Shown piece by piece: positions 14,805 through 20,982 of a stretch of 20,982 nt of DNA (position 1 is its first letter; each line of letters begins with the position of its first letter). Made by a program: the position numbers and the translations under genes. Under the pieces are notes generated by a model. The model made no database searches and was not told the DNA's origin. It saw only the letters and a program-made list of their open reading frames with translations. This DNA is from Actinomycetota bacterium (GTDB taxonomy: Bacteria > Actinomycetota > Acidimicrobiia > Acidimicrobiales > Iamiaceae). Where the stretch lies: assembly GCA_018268545.1 (NCBI GenBank), contig JAFDWI010000119.1:1-20982 (forward strand), written 5' to 3'.

Positions 14805-16370
14805 ATGGCGGACCACCCGATCACTCGTCGGCATCTCCTCGCGGGAGCCGGTTCCGCGGCGGCCATCGCCGCGCTCGGGTCGGCGTCGGTGTCGGCTCGG
14901 GCCGCTTCGACGGCAGCCGCGTCCTCGGTTCCCCACGTCCGGGTGGATCCGATGATCCGTCTGGGTCGCCTCGATCGACGCTCGCTCGGCTTCAGCTTCG
15001 AACGGTCGGTCCTTGCCCTGCCACTGTTCGACGATTCCAATACGGATCTCGTCGCGTTGTTCCGCCTGCTCGGTCCGGGAATGATCCGCATCGGTGCCAA
15101 CTCGGTCGATCGTGTCCCGTGGGATCCGTCGGCACGACGGGCCACGCCCGGCACGGTCGGGCCGGCCGACGTCGAGGCGCTCCGTCGCTTCCTCGATGCG
15201 GTCGACTGGGACGTGCTTCACGGGATCCCGTTCGTGTTCGACGGGGCTTCGCCCGCCACCGCTGCTGACGAGGCCGCGCATGTTGCGGGTGCTTTCGGGG
15301 CGCGTATCGGCGCATTCGAGTTCGGGAACGAACCCGACCTGTACGGCGCGGTCCCGTCTCGCGCGCTGCTCGCGGGGACACCGCTGCTGTTCCGGTCCCG
15401 TTGGGCAGCCTTTGCCGAAGCGGTCGGACAGTCCGCACCACGGTTGCCGCTGTCGGGTCCGGGCTGTTGCCTGTTGCAGTCGATCGACGGGTGGACCGCC
15501 CCCTTCGCCCGCGACGACGGCGCGTCGCTCCGGTGGGTGACCCAGCACTATTACCGGGGCTTCGGCGGGCCGGACCAGACGATTCCGACCTTGCTCGCGC
15601 CCGATCCGCTGCTCGCGTCGTCGCTCGCACAGCTCGCGGCGACGTCCGCCGAGGTGGGCGCCGCCGGGTTTCGCATCACCGAGACCAACTCGTTCGCTAA
15701 TGGCGGTGTGCCCGGCGTCAGCAATACGTTCGCATCGGCACTCTGGGCGATCGGACTGCATCTCGACGCGACCGCGAGCGGTGCCGTGGGACTGCACTTC
15801 CACAACTCGGGCAGTGGCGCCGGCTATCCGGCGATCGTCCAAGTCGACGGCGTCGTCACCGAGATCCGGCCGCTGTTCTTCGGCATGTTGCTCCTGGGTT
15901 CGCTGGGGGCGGGATCACACCTGCACGTCGACATGGCCGGTGTTCCGGCGAGGGCGGGCGTCCACGCCCTCCTCGGTGACGACGGTGATGTTCGTGTCGT
16001 CGTGCGCAATCTCGACCCGGGCACGCCGGTCCGGATCGACATCGATCTCGGAGTGGCGTTGGCTTCCGCGTCGATGGCCCGACTCGAGGCAGGGTCGCTC
16101 GAATCGACATCGGGGGTGACGTTCCGAGGAGCGTCGGTCGGAATCGACGGGAACCTCTCACCAACAGCGGACGTCGACGTACCCGTGTCGGGCACGACGC
16201 TCACCGTCTCCGTAGCCGCCGCGAGTGCCGCAATCGTACGAGCGCATCCGGTTTCGCCGATCCCGGAGCCGTCCTCGCTGCCGTCTTTGCCCCCGTCCTC
16301 GGCGGCTTCTGACTCCTCGACACCGACACCTGCAACACCACTTGGTATCTCGCCCGCCTACGTCGGGTGA
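14805..16370 (+). CDS. Tat-exported GH79-like glycoside hydrolase
   Basis: A 521-residue exported protein. The N-terminus has a twin-arginine signal (ITRRHLLAGAGSAAAIAALG, about residues 6-25, then an Ala-rich cleavage region), so it should fold inside and leave through Tat. The body fits clan GH-A enzymes of the GH79 (heparanase/beta-glucuronidase) type: acid/base Glu176 in EFGNEPDLY and probable nucleophile Glu293 in ITETNSFANGG, followed by a beta-rich C-terminal domain. The last 50 residues are rich in Ser, Pro and Thr, like a cell-wall linker, but no anchor motif is seen. It may act on uronic-acid polysaccharides; the substrate is not certain. Start ATG 14805; GTG 14802 is equally possible. 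A weak GACAAC at 14791-14796 is the only -10 candidate. Confidence 0.78.
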   Translation: MADHPITRRHLLAGAGSAAAIAALGSASVSARAASTAAASSVPHVRVDPMIRLGRLDRRSLGFSFERSVLALPLFDDSNTDLVALFRLLGPGMIRIGANSVDRVPWDPSARRATPGTVGPADVEALRRFLDAVDWDVLHGIPFVFDGASPATAADEAAHVAGAFGARIGAFEFGNEPDLYGAVPSRALLAGTPLLFRSRWAAFAEAVGQSAPRLPLSGPGCCLLQSIDGWTAPFARDDGASLRWVTQHYYRGFGGPDQTIPTLLAPDPLLASSLAQLAATSAEVGAAGFRITETNSFANGGVPGVSNTFASALWAIGLHLDATASGAVGLHFHNSGSGAGYPAIVQVDGVVTEIRPLFFGMLLLGSLGAGSHLHVDMAGVPARAGVHALLGDDGDVRVVVRNLDPGTPVRIDIDLGVALASASMARLEAGSLESTSGVTFRGASVGIDGNLSPTADVDVPVSGTTLTVSVAAASAAIVRAHPVSPIPEPSSLPSLPPSSAASDSSTPTPATPLGISPAYVG

Positions 16371-16403
16371 ACGAGATGCCGGTCGACCGACGGAGGTGAT
16401 GCG

Positions 16404-16622
16404 ATGTGCCCGCGTCGTCGCCGACGTGGGCGACGATGGGTGCATCGGTCGGCGATATGCCTGAAGACCGTGGAGTCTTTCGACCGGGTTGGTGGTGATC
16501 CGCTTCGTGATCCCCGGGTCCACCACGGACGTCGGTGCATTGCGTCAGATTGTCGACACGCGCTCGCTGGTCGTCGCCAGTCCGGTTCGATTCGGGGTTG
16601 CCGGACGTCTCTGGTGGACTAG
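16404..16622 (+). CDS. Doubtful small Arg-rich ORF with a strong ribosome-binding site
   Basis: A 72-codon frame starting MCPRRRRRGRRWVH. GGAGGTGAT at 16392-16400 matches the full 16S anti-Shine-Dalgarno and its GGAGG ends 7 nt before ATG 16404, ideal spacing. Against it, the codons lack the strong third-position GC of real genes here, the peptide has no recognisable domain, a hairpin lies in its first codons, and its TAG is part of the TetR -10 box. It may be a decaying gene, a small protein or chance. Confidence 0.2.
   Translation: MCPRRRRRGRRWVHRSAICLKTVESFDRVGGDPLRDPRVHHGRRCIASDCRHALAGRRQSGSIRGCRTSLVD
16415..16436 (+). terminator. Possible terminator hairpin after the GH79 gene
   Basis: TCGTCGCC and GGCGACGA form a perfect 8-bp stem with a 6-nt loop, 45 bp after the GH79 stop. 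No T-run follows. It also overlaps the doubtful small ORF. Confidence 0.35.
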
Positions 16623-16625
16623 TAT
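16598..16625 (+). promoter_or_regulatory. Promoter of the TetR-P450 operon (TTGCCG - 16 bp - TAGTAT)
   Basis: The -35 TTGCCG (16598-16603) and -10 TAGTAT (16620-16625) are 16 bp apart, the best-formed promoter in the window. The -10 ends 8 nt before GTG 16634, predicting a leaderless TetR transcript. The operator begins at the next base. Confidence 0.65.
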
Positions 16626-16641
16626 CTGGACACGTGTCCAG
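16626..16641. promoter_or_regulatory. 16-bp perfect palindrome, probable TetR operator
   Basis: CTGGACACGTGTCCAG is fully self-complementary, of a length typical for TetR-family operators. It directly follows the -10 box and covers the predicted transcription start and the GTG start codon at 16634, so a bound repressor would block its own operon. Confidence 0.7.
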
Positions 16642-17275
16642 TGCAGTGTCGATGTCGCAAACCGACGAGGGAGCCCATCATCCGGTCGAGGCGACCCGAC
16701 GACGCCTGTCGTCGCGCCAGGCGGCGACCGTTGCGAGACTGGTCGACGCGGCGGTCGACGAACTCCACCGCGACGGGTTCGATGCACTGACCATGCGTGG
16801 CGTCGCGACCCGAGCGGGCGTGTCGCCCGCAACCGCCTACACGTACTTCTCGTCCAAGGAACATCTGGTCGCCGAGGTGTTCTGGCGACGCCTCGCGGCG
16901 CTCGAGCCCGTCACGGCCGACCGGCGCAAGACCGCCGCGAACCGGGTTGCCGTCGCCCTCGGCGACATCGCCCTGCTCGTCGCGGACGAGCCCGAGGTCG
17001 CCGCCGGTGTCTCGACCGCGATGTTGAGTTCGGACCCCGACGTGAAGTTGCTCCGTGACCGGATCGGGGCAGCCACACATCGCCGGATCGTGGCCGCGCT
17101 CGGGGACGAGGCCGACGCCATGGTCGTGCGCACCCTCGATCTTGCCGTCGCCGGCGCGATGCTGAACGCCGGGATGGGCCATCTGTCGTACGCGGAACTC
17201 CCGGCGCTCCTGGCTGACGTCGCCACCACGGTGCTCGCCGGCAGCGGTCGGACCACGAAAGGAATCGAGCGATGA
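16634..17275 (+). CDS. TetR-family transcriptional regulator of the P450 operon
   Basis: A 213-residue repressor. The N-terminal DNA-binding domain has a helix-turn-helix at about residues 52-71 (LTMRGVATRAGVSPATAYTY) followed by the family's FSSKEHLVAEVF; the C-terminal helical ligand domain is unassigned. It leads the operon and its stop overlaps the cyp123 ATG as ATGA, as expected for a local regulator. The M. tuberculosis cyp123-cyp51 locus also has a TetR-type gene beside it, as I recall. GTG 16634 is chosen because it lies 8 nt after the -10 box; GTG 16646 and ATG 16652 are alternatives. The ligand is perhaps a sterol or lipid, by inference from the target genes. Confidence 0.85.
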   Translation: MSSAVSMSQTDEGAHHPVEATRRRLSSRQAATVARLVDAAVDELHRDGFDALTMRGVATRAGVSPATAYTYFSSKEHLVAEVFWRRLAALEPVTADRRKTAANRVAVALGDIALLVADEPEVAAGVSTAMLSSDPDVKLLRDRIGAATHRRIVAALGDEADAMVVRTLDLAVAGAMLNAGMGHLSYAELPALLADVATTVLAGSGRTTKGIER

Positions 17276-18480
17276 GCAGCGTCACGGCCGACCGGGTCGT
17301 CTTCGACCCGTACGACTACGCGATCCACGACGACCCGTACCCGACGTATGCGCGCCTGCGGAGCGAGGCGCCCGTGTTCCACAACCCCGACGTGTGGTTC
17401 TGGGCGCTGTCCCGCCACGCCGATGTGATGGCGGCACTGAAGGACTCCGAGACGTACTCGTCGGCGAATGGGGTCTCGCTCGATCCGGCTGCCTGGGGTC
17501 CGAACGCGCATCGGACGATGTCGTTCCTGGGGATGGACCCACCACGCCACGGTCGGATGCGTCGCCTCGTCGCCCGGGGGTTCACGCCCCGCCGGGTCAC
17601 CGAACTCGAACCGAAGATCCGCTCGATCGCGGCCCGGTGGGCCGACCGTGCGGTCGAGAGTGACACCATCGACTTCATCGACGATTTCGCCGGGAAGTTC
17701 CCCATGGACGTCATCTCCGAGATGATGGGCGTCCCCGAAGCCGACCGGGCGCAGATCCGTGCGTGGTCGGATCTGTTGGTCCACCGTGAACCCGACACTC
17801 GTGACGTTCCCCGGTCGGGGATGGACGCGGCCTTGCACCTAGCCGGGTACTACGCCGACATGATCGCAGAGCGCCGCCGGGCCCGGACCGACGACCTCAC
17901 CTCGGCGTTGATCGACGCCGAGGTCGACGGCGACACCCTGACCGACGACGAGATCACCGGTTTTCTGTTCCTGCTCGTCGTCGCGGGCAACGAGACCACG
18001 ACCAAATTGCTGGGAAACGCGTGGTTCTGGGGGTGGAAGTTCCCCGACGAGGGCCGCAAGCCCTTCGAAGACCGCACGAGGATCGGCGACTGGATCGACG
18101 AGACGCTCCGGTTCGACACGTCGAGCCAGATGCTCGCTCGCACCGCGACGCGCGACGTCGAGTTGCACGGTGTCACGATCCCCGCGGGTGAACGGGTGCT
18201 CCTCCTGTTGGGATCGGCCAACCGAGACGCGGCCACCTGGGACCGTCCCGACACCTACGATCTGGACCGCACCGACACCGCACAGGACCTCTCCAGCTTC
18301 GGGTTCGGGCGCCACTACTGCATGGGCCACGCCCTCGCCGTGCTCGAGATGCGTGTCGCGATGGAGGTCCTCGTCGACCGGATCGCGTCCTACGACGTCG
18401 ACGAGACCGCGAGTGAACGGGTCCACTCGGTGAACGTACGCGGCTTCGCCCACCTGCCCACCACGATCACGCGGCGCTGA
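17272..18480 (+). CDS. cyp123: Cytochrome P450, CYP123-like
   Basis: A 402-residue soluble P450. The I-helix oxygen-binding motif AGNETT is at 238-243, the K-helix ExxR at 277-280 (ETLR), and the heme loop FGFGRHYCMG at 343-352 with the cysteine ligand Cys350. Segments such as DPPRHGRMRRLVARGFTPRR, KFPMDVISEMMGVPE and VNVRGFAHLP closely resemble M. tuberculosis CYP123 as I remember it, and gene order agrees. The substrate is unknown even in Mycobacterium. AAAGGA before the start and the ATGA overlap with tetR support ATG 17272. Electrons probably come from the ferredoxin encoded further down; no reductase gene is in the window. Confidence 0.9.
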   Translation: MSSVTADRVVFDPYDYAIHDDPYPTYARLRSEAPVFHNPDVWFWALSRHADVMAALKDSETYSSANGVSLDPAAWGPNAHRTMSFLGMDPPRHGRMRRLVARGFTPRRVTELEPKIRSIAARWADRAVESDTIDFIDDFAGKFPMDVISEMMGVPEADRAQIRAWSDLLVHREPDTRDVPRSGMDAALHLAGYYADMIAERRRARTDDLTSALIDAEVDGDTLTDDEITGFLFLLVVAGNETTTKLLGNAWFWGWKFPDEGRKPFEDRTRIGDWIDETLRFDTSSQMLARTATRDVELHGVTIPAGERVLLLLGSANRDAATWDRPDTYDLDRTDTAQDLSSFGFGRHYCMGHALAVLEMRVAMEVLVDRIASYDVDETASERVHSVNVRGFAHLPTTITRR

Positions 18481-18494
18481 CGGGCACACCGGGA

Positions 18495-19286
18495 ATGCCA
18501 CGCTTCGCACCCCACCCCGATGTTCGCCCGGCATTGGTGACCGGCGCGTCCTCGGGGATCGGCCGCGCAACGGCGATCGCACTCGCGGGTGCCGGGCACC
18601 CCGTGGCGCTCGGCGCGCGGCGCGTCGAGCGGTGCGAAGCGGTCGCAGCCGAGATCCGTGCGACCGGGGGCACCGCGGTCGCCGTCGCTCTCGATGTGAC
18701 CGACACCGACAGCATCGCCGCGTTCGTCGACACCGCAGCGGCCGCGCACGGTGACGCCGACGTGATCGTCGCCAACGCCGGTGACGTCCAACCGGGCAGC
18801 GTGGTCGGCACCGATCCGGAACGGTTCGCCGCCGAGGTCTCGGTGAACCTGCTCGGCGTGCAGGCACTGCTGCACCGGGCCGCACCGCCGATGCTCACCC
18901 GTGGCCACGGTGACATCGTGATCGTCTCGTCCGAGGTCGCCCGTCACCCACGGCCGCTCACCGCCGCGTATGTCGCCTCCAAGCGTGGCCTCGAGGCGCT
19001 TGCCGAGACCCTCGCGATGGAACTCGAGGGCACCGGCGTGCGTGCCGGGATCGTCCGGCCCGGCCCCGCGTCGACCGAACAGGGCACCGACTGGTCCGCA
19101 GCCGACATCGACGAGATCGTCGCGACCTGGTCCCGTTGGGGCCTCATGCGCCACAGCGGTGCCCTGCGTCCCGCGGAGGTCGCGCACGCGATCCTGACGA
19201 TGGTGTCGGTTCCGCGTGGCACGCACCTCAACCTGATCGAGATCCAACCCCAGGCGCCCGATGCGCCCAAGGAGCAGACCCCATGA
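18495..19286 (+). CDS. Short-chain dehydrogenase in the cyp51 operon (Rv0765c-like)
   Basis: A 263-residue classical SDR. The cofactor motif TGASSGIG is at 16-23, NAG at 94-96, and catalytic Ser145/146, Tyr159 and Lys163 are present. Its opening MPRF and the position between cyp123 and cyp51 match Rv0765c of M. tuberculosis, from memory. It probably oxidises or reduces an alcohol or ketone made by one of the P450s. It starts 14 nt after cyp123, and its stop overlaps the cyp51 start as ATGA. Confidence 0.9.
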   Translation: MPRFAPHPDVRPALVTGASSGIGRATAIALAGAGHPVALGARRVERCEAVAAEIRATGGTAVAVALDVTDTDSIAAFVDTAAAAHGDADVIVANAGDVQPGSVVGTDPERFAAEVSVNLLGVQALLHRAAPPMLTRGHGDIVIVSSEVARHPRPLTAAYVASKRGLEALAETLAMELEGTGVRAGIVRPGPASTEQGTDWSAADIDEIVATWSRWGLMRHSGALRPAEVAHAILTMVSVPRGTHLNLIEIQPQAPDAPKEQTP

Positions 19287-20638
19287 GTACCATCACCCTG
19301 CCACCCAAGGTGTCCGGCGACCACGGCGGCACCGGCCACCTCGAAGAGCTCCGTCGCGACCCGATCGCATTGATGCAACGGGTGCGTGACGAATGCGGCG
19401 ACGTCGGCGAGTTCCGCCTCGCCGACAAAGCGGTCGTCCTGCTCACCGACGCCGAAGCCAACGAGGTGTTCTTCCGTTCGACCGACGAGGACCTCGACCA
19501 GGCCGCCGCGTATCCGTTCATGAAGCCGATCTTCGGCGAAGGCGTCGTGTTCGATGCGTCCCCGGAACGTCGCCGCGAAATGCTCCACAACCAGGCGTTG
19601 CGCGACCGCTACATGCGAGGCCATGCCGAGACGATCGCGGAACAGGTGCGCGGGATGGTCGCCGACTGGGGCGACTCCGGCGAGATCGACCTGCTCGACT
19701 TCTTCGCCGAGTTGACGATCTACACATCCTCGGCATGTCTGATCGGCCGCAAGTTCCGTGATCAGCTCGACGCCCGCTTCGCCGCGCTGTACCACGACCT
19801 GGAGCGTGGCACCGACGCGTACGCGTTCGTCGATCCCTACGCCGACATCGAGTCGTTCCACAAACGTGACGCCGCTCGGGTCGCCATCGTCGAACTGGTC
19901 CGCGACCTGATGGACCAGCGTCTCGCCGGGCCGGCGGCGACCGACGAGGACCGTGACCTGCTGGACGTACTCGTGTCGATCCCCGGCGACGACGGCAAAC
20001 CACGATTCAGCGCGGACGAGGTCACCGGCATGTTCATCTCGATGATGTTCGCCGGGCATCACACCACCTCGGGTACGGCCGCGTGGACGTTGATCGAACT
20101 GTTGCGGCATCCCGAGTGGATGCAACGCTCCCTTGCAGACCTCGACACGCTGAGTGCCGCGGGTGAGGACGTCACCTATCAGGCGTTGCGGGAGATCCCG
20201 AACCTCGAGGCATCGCTCAAGGAGGCGCTGCGCCTGCATCCTCCGCTGATCCTGCTGCTGCGGCTCGTCCGTACGCCGTTCGACGTGTGCGGTGTCCACA
20301 TCGGTGAAGGCAAGCTGGTCGGCGCGTCTCCGGCGATCTCCAATCGGATCCCCGAGGCCTTCGACGACGCCGACACCTTCGACCCGGGTCGCTACGTCGC
20401 CCCACGCGACGACGAGCGGAACAACCCGTGGAACTGGATCCCCTTCGGTGCGGGCCGTCACCGGTGTGTGGGCGCCGCGTTCGCCCAGATGCAGATCAAG
20501 GCGATCTTCGCGGTGCTCCTGCGGGACTGGACCTTCGAGATGGCCCAGCCACCCGAGACGTATCGCAACGACCACTCCAAGATGGTCGTCCAGCTCGAAC
20601 AACCCTGCCGGGTCACCTACCGACGGAGGGCGAGCTGA
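19283..20638 (+). CDS. cyp51: Sterol 14-alpha-demethylase, CYP51 family
   Basis: A 451-residue P450, the same length as M. tuberculosis CYP51. It matches that protein almost word for word in AYPFMKPIFGEGVVFDASPE (about 76-95), LLDFFAELTIYTSSACLIG, GMFISMMFAGHHT (I-helix, 249-261), EALR (314-317), and FGAGRHRCVGAAF with the heme ligand Cys395. The family removes the 14-alpha-methyl of sterols such as lanosterol. Bacteria with CYP51 rarely make sterols, so the natural substrate here is open. The start ATG 19283 overlaps the SDR stop and has AAGGAG at 19269-19274. Its stop overlaps the ferredoxin ATG by one base (TGATG). Confidence 0.97.
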   Translation: MSTITLPPKVSGDHGGTGHLEELRRDPIALMQRVRDECGDVGEFRLADKAVVLLTDAEANEVFFRSTDEDLDQAAAYPFMKPIFGEGVVFDASPERRREMLHNQALRDRYMRGHAETIAEQVRGMVADWGDSGEIDLLDFFAELTIYTSSACLIGRKFRDQLDARFAALYHDLERGTDAYAFVDPYADIESFHKRDAARVAIVELVRDLMDQRLAGPAATDEDRDLLDVLVSIPGDDGKPRFSADEVTGMFISMMFAGHHTTSGTAAWTLIELLRHPEWMQRSLADLDTLSAAGEDVTYQALREIPNLEASLKEALRLHPPLILLLRLVRTPFDVCGVHIGEGKLVGASPAISNRIPEAFDDADTFDPGRYVAPRDDERNNPWNWIPFGAGRHRCVGAAFAQMQIKAIFAVLLRDWTFEMAQPPETYRNDHSKMVVQLEQPCRVTYRRRAS

Positions 20639-20850
20639 TGGGACGATACCGGGTCGTCGTCGACCGCGACCTGTGTCAGGGGCACGGGGTGTGCGAGTCC
20701 GAAGCACCCGAAGTGTTCGAGTTGGCGGCCAAGGCGACCACGATCACCGTGTTGGACGCCACGCCGTCCGACGCGCTGCGACCCGGGGTCGAAGCGGCCG
20801 TGAAGTACTGCCCCACACACGCTCTGCGCATCGAGGAGATCGACGAATGA
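20638..20850 (+). CDS. 3Fe-4S-type ferredoxin, P450 redox partner
   Basis: A 70-residue acidic ferredoxin. The cluster ligands are Cys13, Cys19 and Cys58 (followed by Pro), with His16 replacing the second Cys in CxxHxxC, the pattern of P450-dedicated [3Fe-4S] ferredoxins such as Rv0763c, which sits next to cyp51 in M. tuberculosis. It should pass electrons to CYP51 and perhaps CYP123. GGAGGG at about 20623-20628 gives a good ribosome site, and the start overlaps the cyp51 stop. Confidence 0.93.
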   Translation: MGRYRVVVDRDLCQGHGVCESEAPEVFELAAKATTITVLDATPSDALRPGVEAAVKYCPTHALRIEEIDE

Positions 20851-20972
20851 CCACGAACCCCACCCCGACCCCCGTCCCGACCCCCCCACGCCCGAAATTC
20901 GGACCGTTGACCGCCCATACGGCGGTCAACGGTCCGAATTTCGCAGAGTGGGGGGTGGAGGCGGTTCGATGA
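20847..20972 (+). CDS. Doubtful 41-codon Pro/Thr-rich ORF carrying a hairpin
   Basis: The frame opens with TNPTPTPVPTPPRP and then runs through a 23-bp inverted repeat. It is joined to its neighbours as ATGA at both ends (ferredoxin stop 20848-20850; next ATG 20969), the same coupling as the other genes here, which argues that it is read. The composition and the palindrome argue against a real folded protein. It may be a spacer that lets ribosomes cross the hairpin, or chance. Confidence 0.3.
   Translation: MTTNPTPTPVPTPPRPKFGPLTAHTAVNGPNFAEWGVEAVR
20893..20943. repeat. 23-bp perfect inverted repeat, 5-nt loop
   Basis: The left arm (20893-20915) and right arm (20921-20943) are exact reverse complements, with loop CATAC. 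The arms begin CGAAATTCGG and end GACCGCC. As RNA this would be a very stable hairpin. No T-run follows, and another gene start with a good ribosome site comes 25 nt later, so it is not an ordinary operon-end terminator. Confidence 0.92.
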
Positions 20973-20982
20973 GCGGCTCCGA
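20969..20982 (+). CDS. Start of the next operon gene, cut by the window end
   Basis: ATG 20969 (MSGS...) with GGAGG at about 20957-20961, overlapping the preceding small frame as ATGA. Only four codons are visible, so no function can be given. In M. tuberculosis the genes after the cyp51 ferredoxin are a hypothetical protein and a zinc alcohol dehydrogenase, as I recall. Confidence 0.5.

Larger units (their letters stand above)
16371..16633. other. 263-bp region before the TetR gene
   Basis: It contains a hairpin after the GH79 gene, a strong Shine-Dalgarno sequence before a doubtful 72-codon frame, and the TetR promoter and operator. Nothing else is recognised. Confidence 0.5.

Noticed and set aside
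1..20982. A phage, integron, transposase or defence island
   Set aside because: No integrase, transposase, phage structural gene or defence enzyme is visible; the toxin-antitoxin pair is the only accessory-type module.

Overview
The window is high-GC DNA, densely packed with genes. It reads as a chromosomal segment of a free-living actinobacterium. Three things support this: strongly GC-biased codons, GTG starts and ATGA/GTGA overlaps; a cyp123-SDR-cyp51-ferredoxin cluster resembling the Mycobacterium tuberculosis Rv0766c-Rv0763c neighbourhood (compared from memory); and many operon-leading genes with a TANNNT -10 box only 6-8 nt before the start codon, the signature of leaderless transcripts common in Actinobacteria. 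An Acidimicrobiia-like lineage is my guess. No ribosomal RNA or phylogenetic marker is present to prove it.

Layout. 1-1830: end of a molybdenum-cofactor operon (mobA 3' end, DUF6457 protein, moeA). 1867-2709: a short-chain dehydrogenase. 2752-3808: a Phd/YefM-VapC type toxin-antitoxin pair flanked by three 48-bp copies of an inverted-repeat element. 3808-4392: pyrE. 4529-6684: ACT-domain malic enzyme followed by a HAD hydrolase. 6748-8451, minus strand: tRNA-Asp, tRNA-Phe and a DUF2142 membrane protein whose ATG directly follows the tRNA-Phe CCA. 8571-10993: a PAS-PAS-PAS-GGDEF-EAL c-di-GMP protein preceded by a 10-codon upstream ORF. 11039-13155: an aldo/keto reductase and a mesaconyl-CoA hydratase. 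13160-14729, minus strand: a frameshifted metallo-beta-lactamase-fold gene and a HAD phosphatase. 14805-16370: a Tat-exported GH79-like glycoside hydrolase. 16634-20982: a TetR regulator and a translationally coupled P450 operon (cyp123, SDR, cyp51, ferredoxin, further genes).

Working together. The Mo-cofactor genes form one unit. The P450 operon supplies two oxygenases, a dehydrogenase and an electron-transfer ferredoxin, probably for sterol or isoprenoid oxidation, under a TetR repressor whose 16-bp palindromic operator covers its own start codon. The remaining genes are mostly single-gene units.

No new defence or mobile system is evident. The least explained signals are the 48-bp repeat family around the toxin-antitoxin pair, the 23-bp perfect hairpin inside the cyp51 operon, the leaderless upstream ORF of the c-di-GMP gene, the tRNA-CCA/ATG junction, and the operator that overlaps a leaderless start codon.
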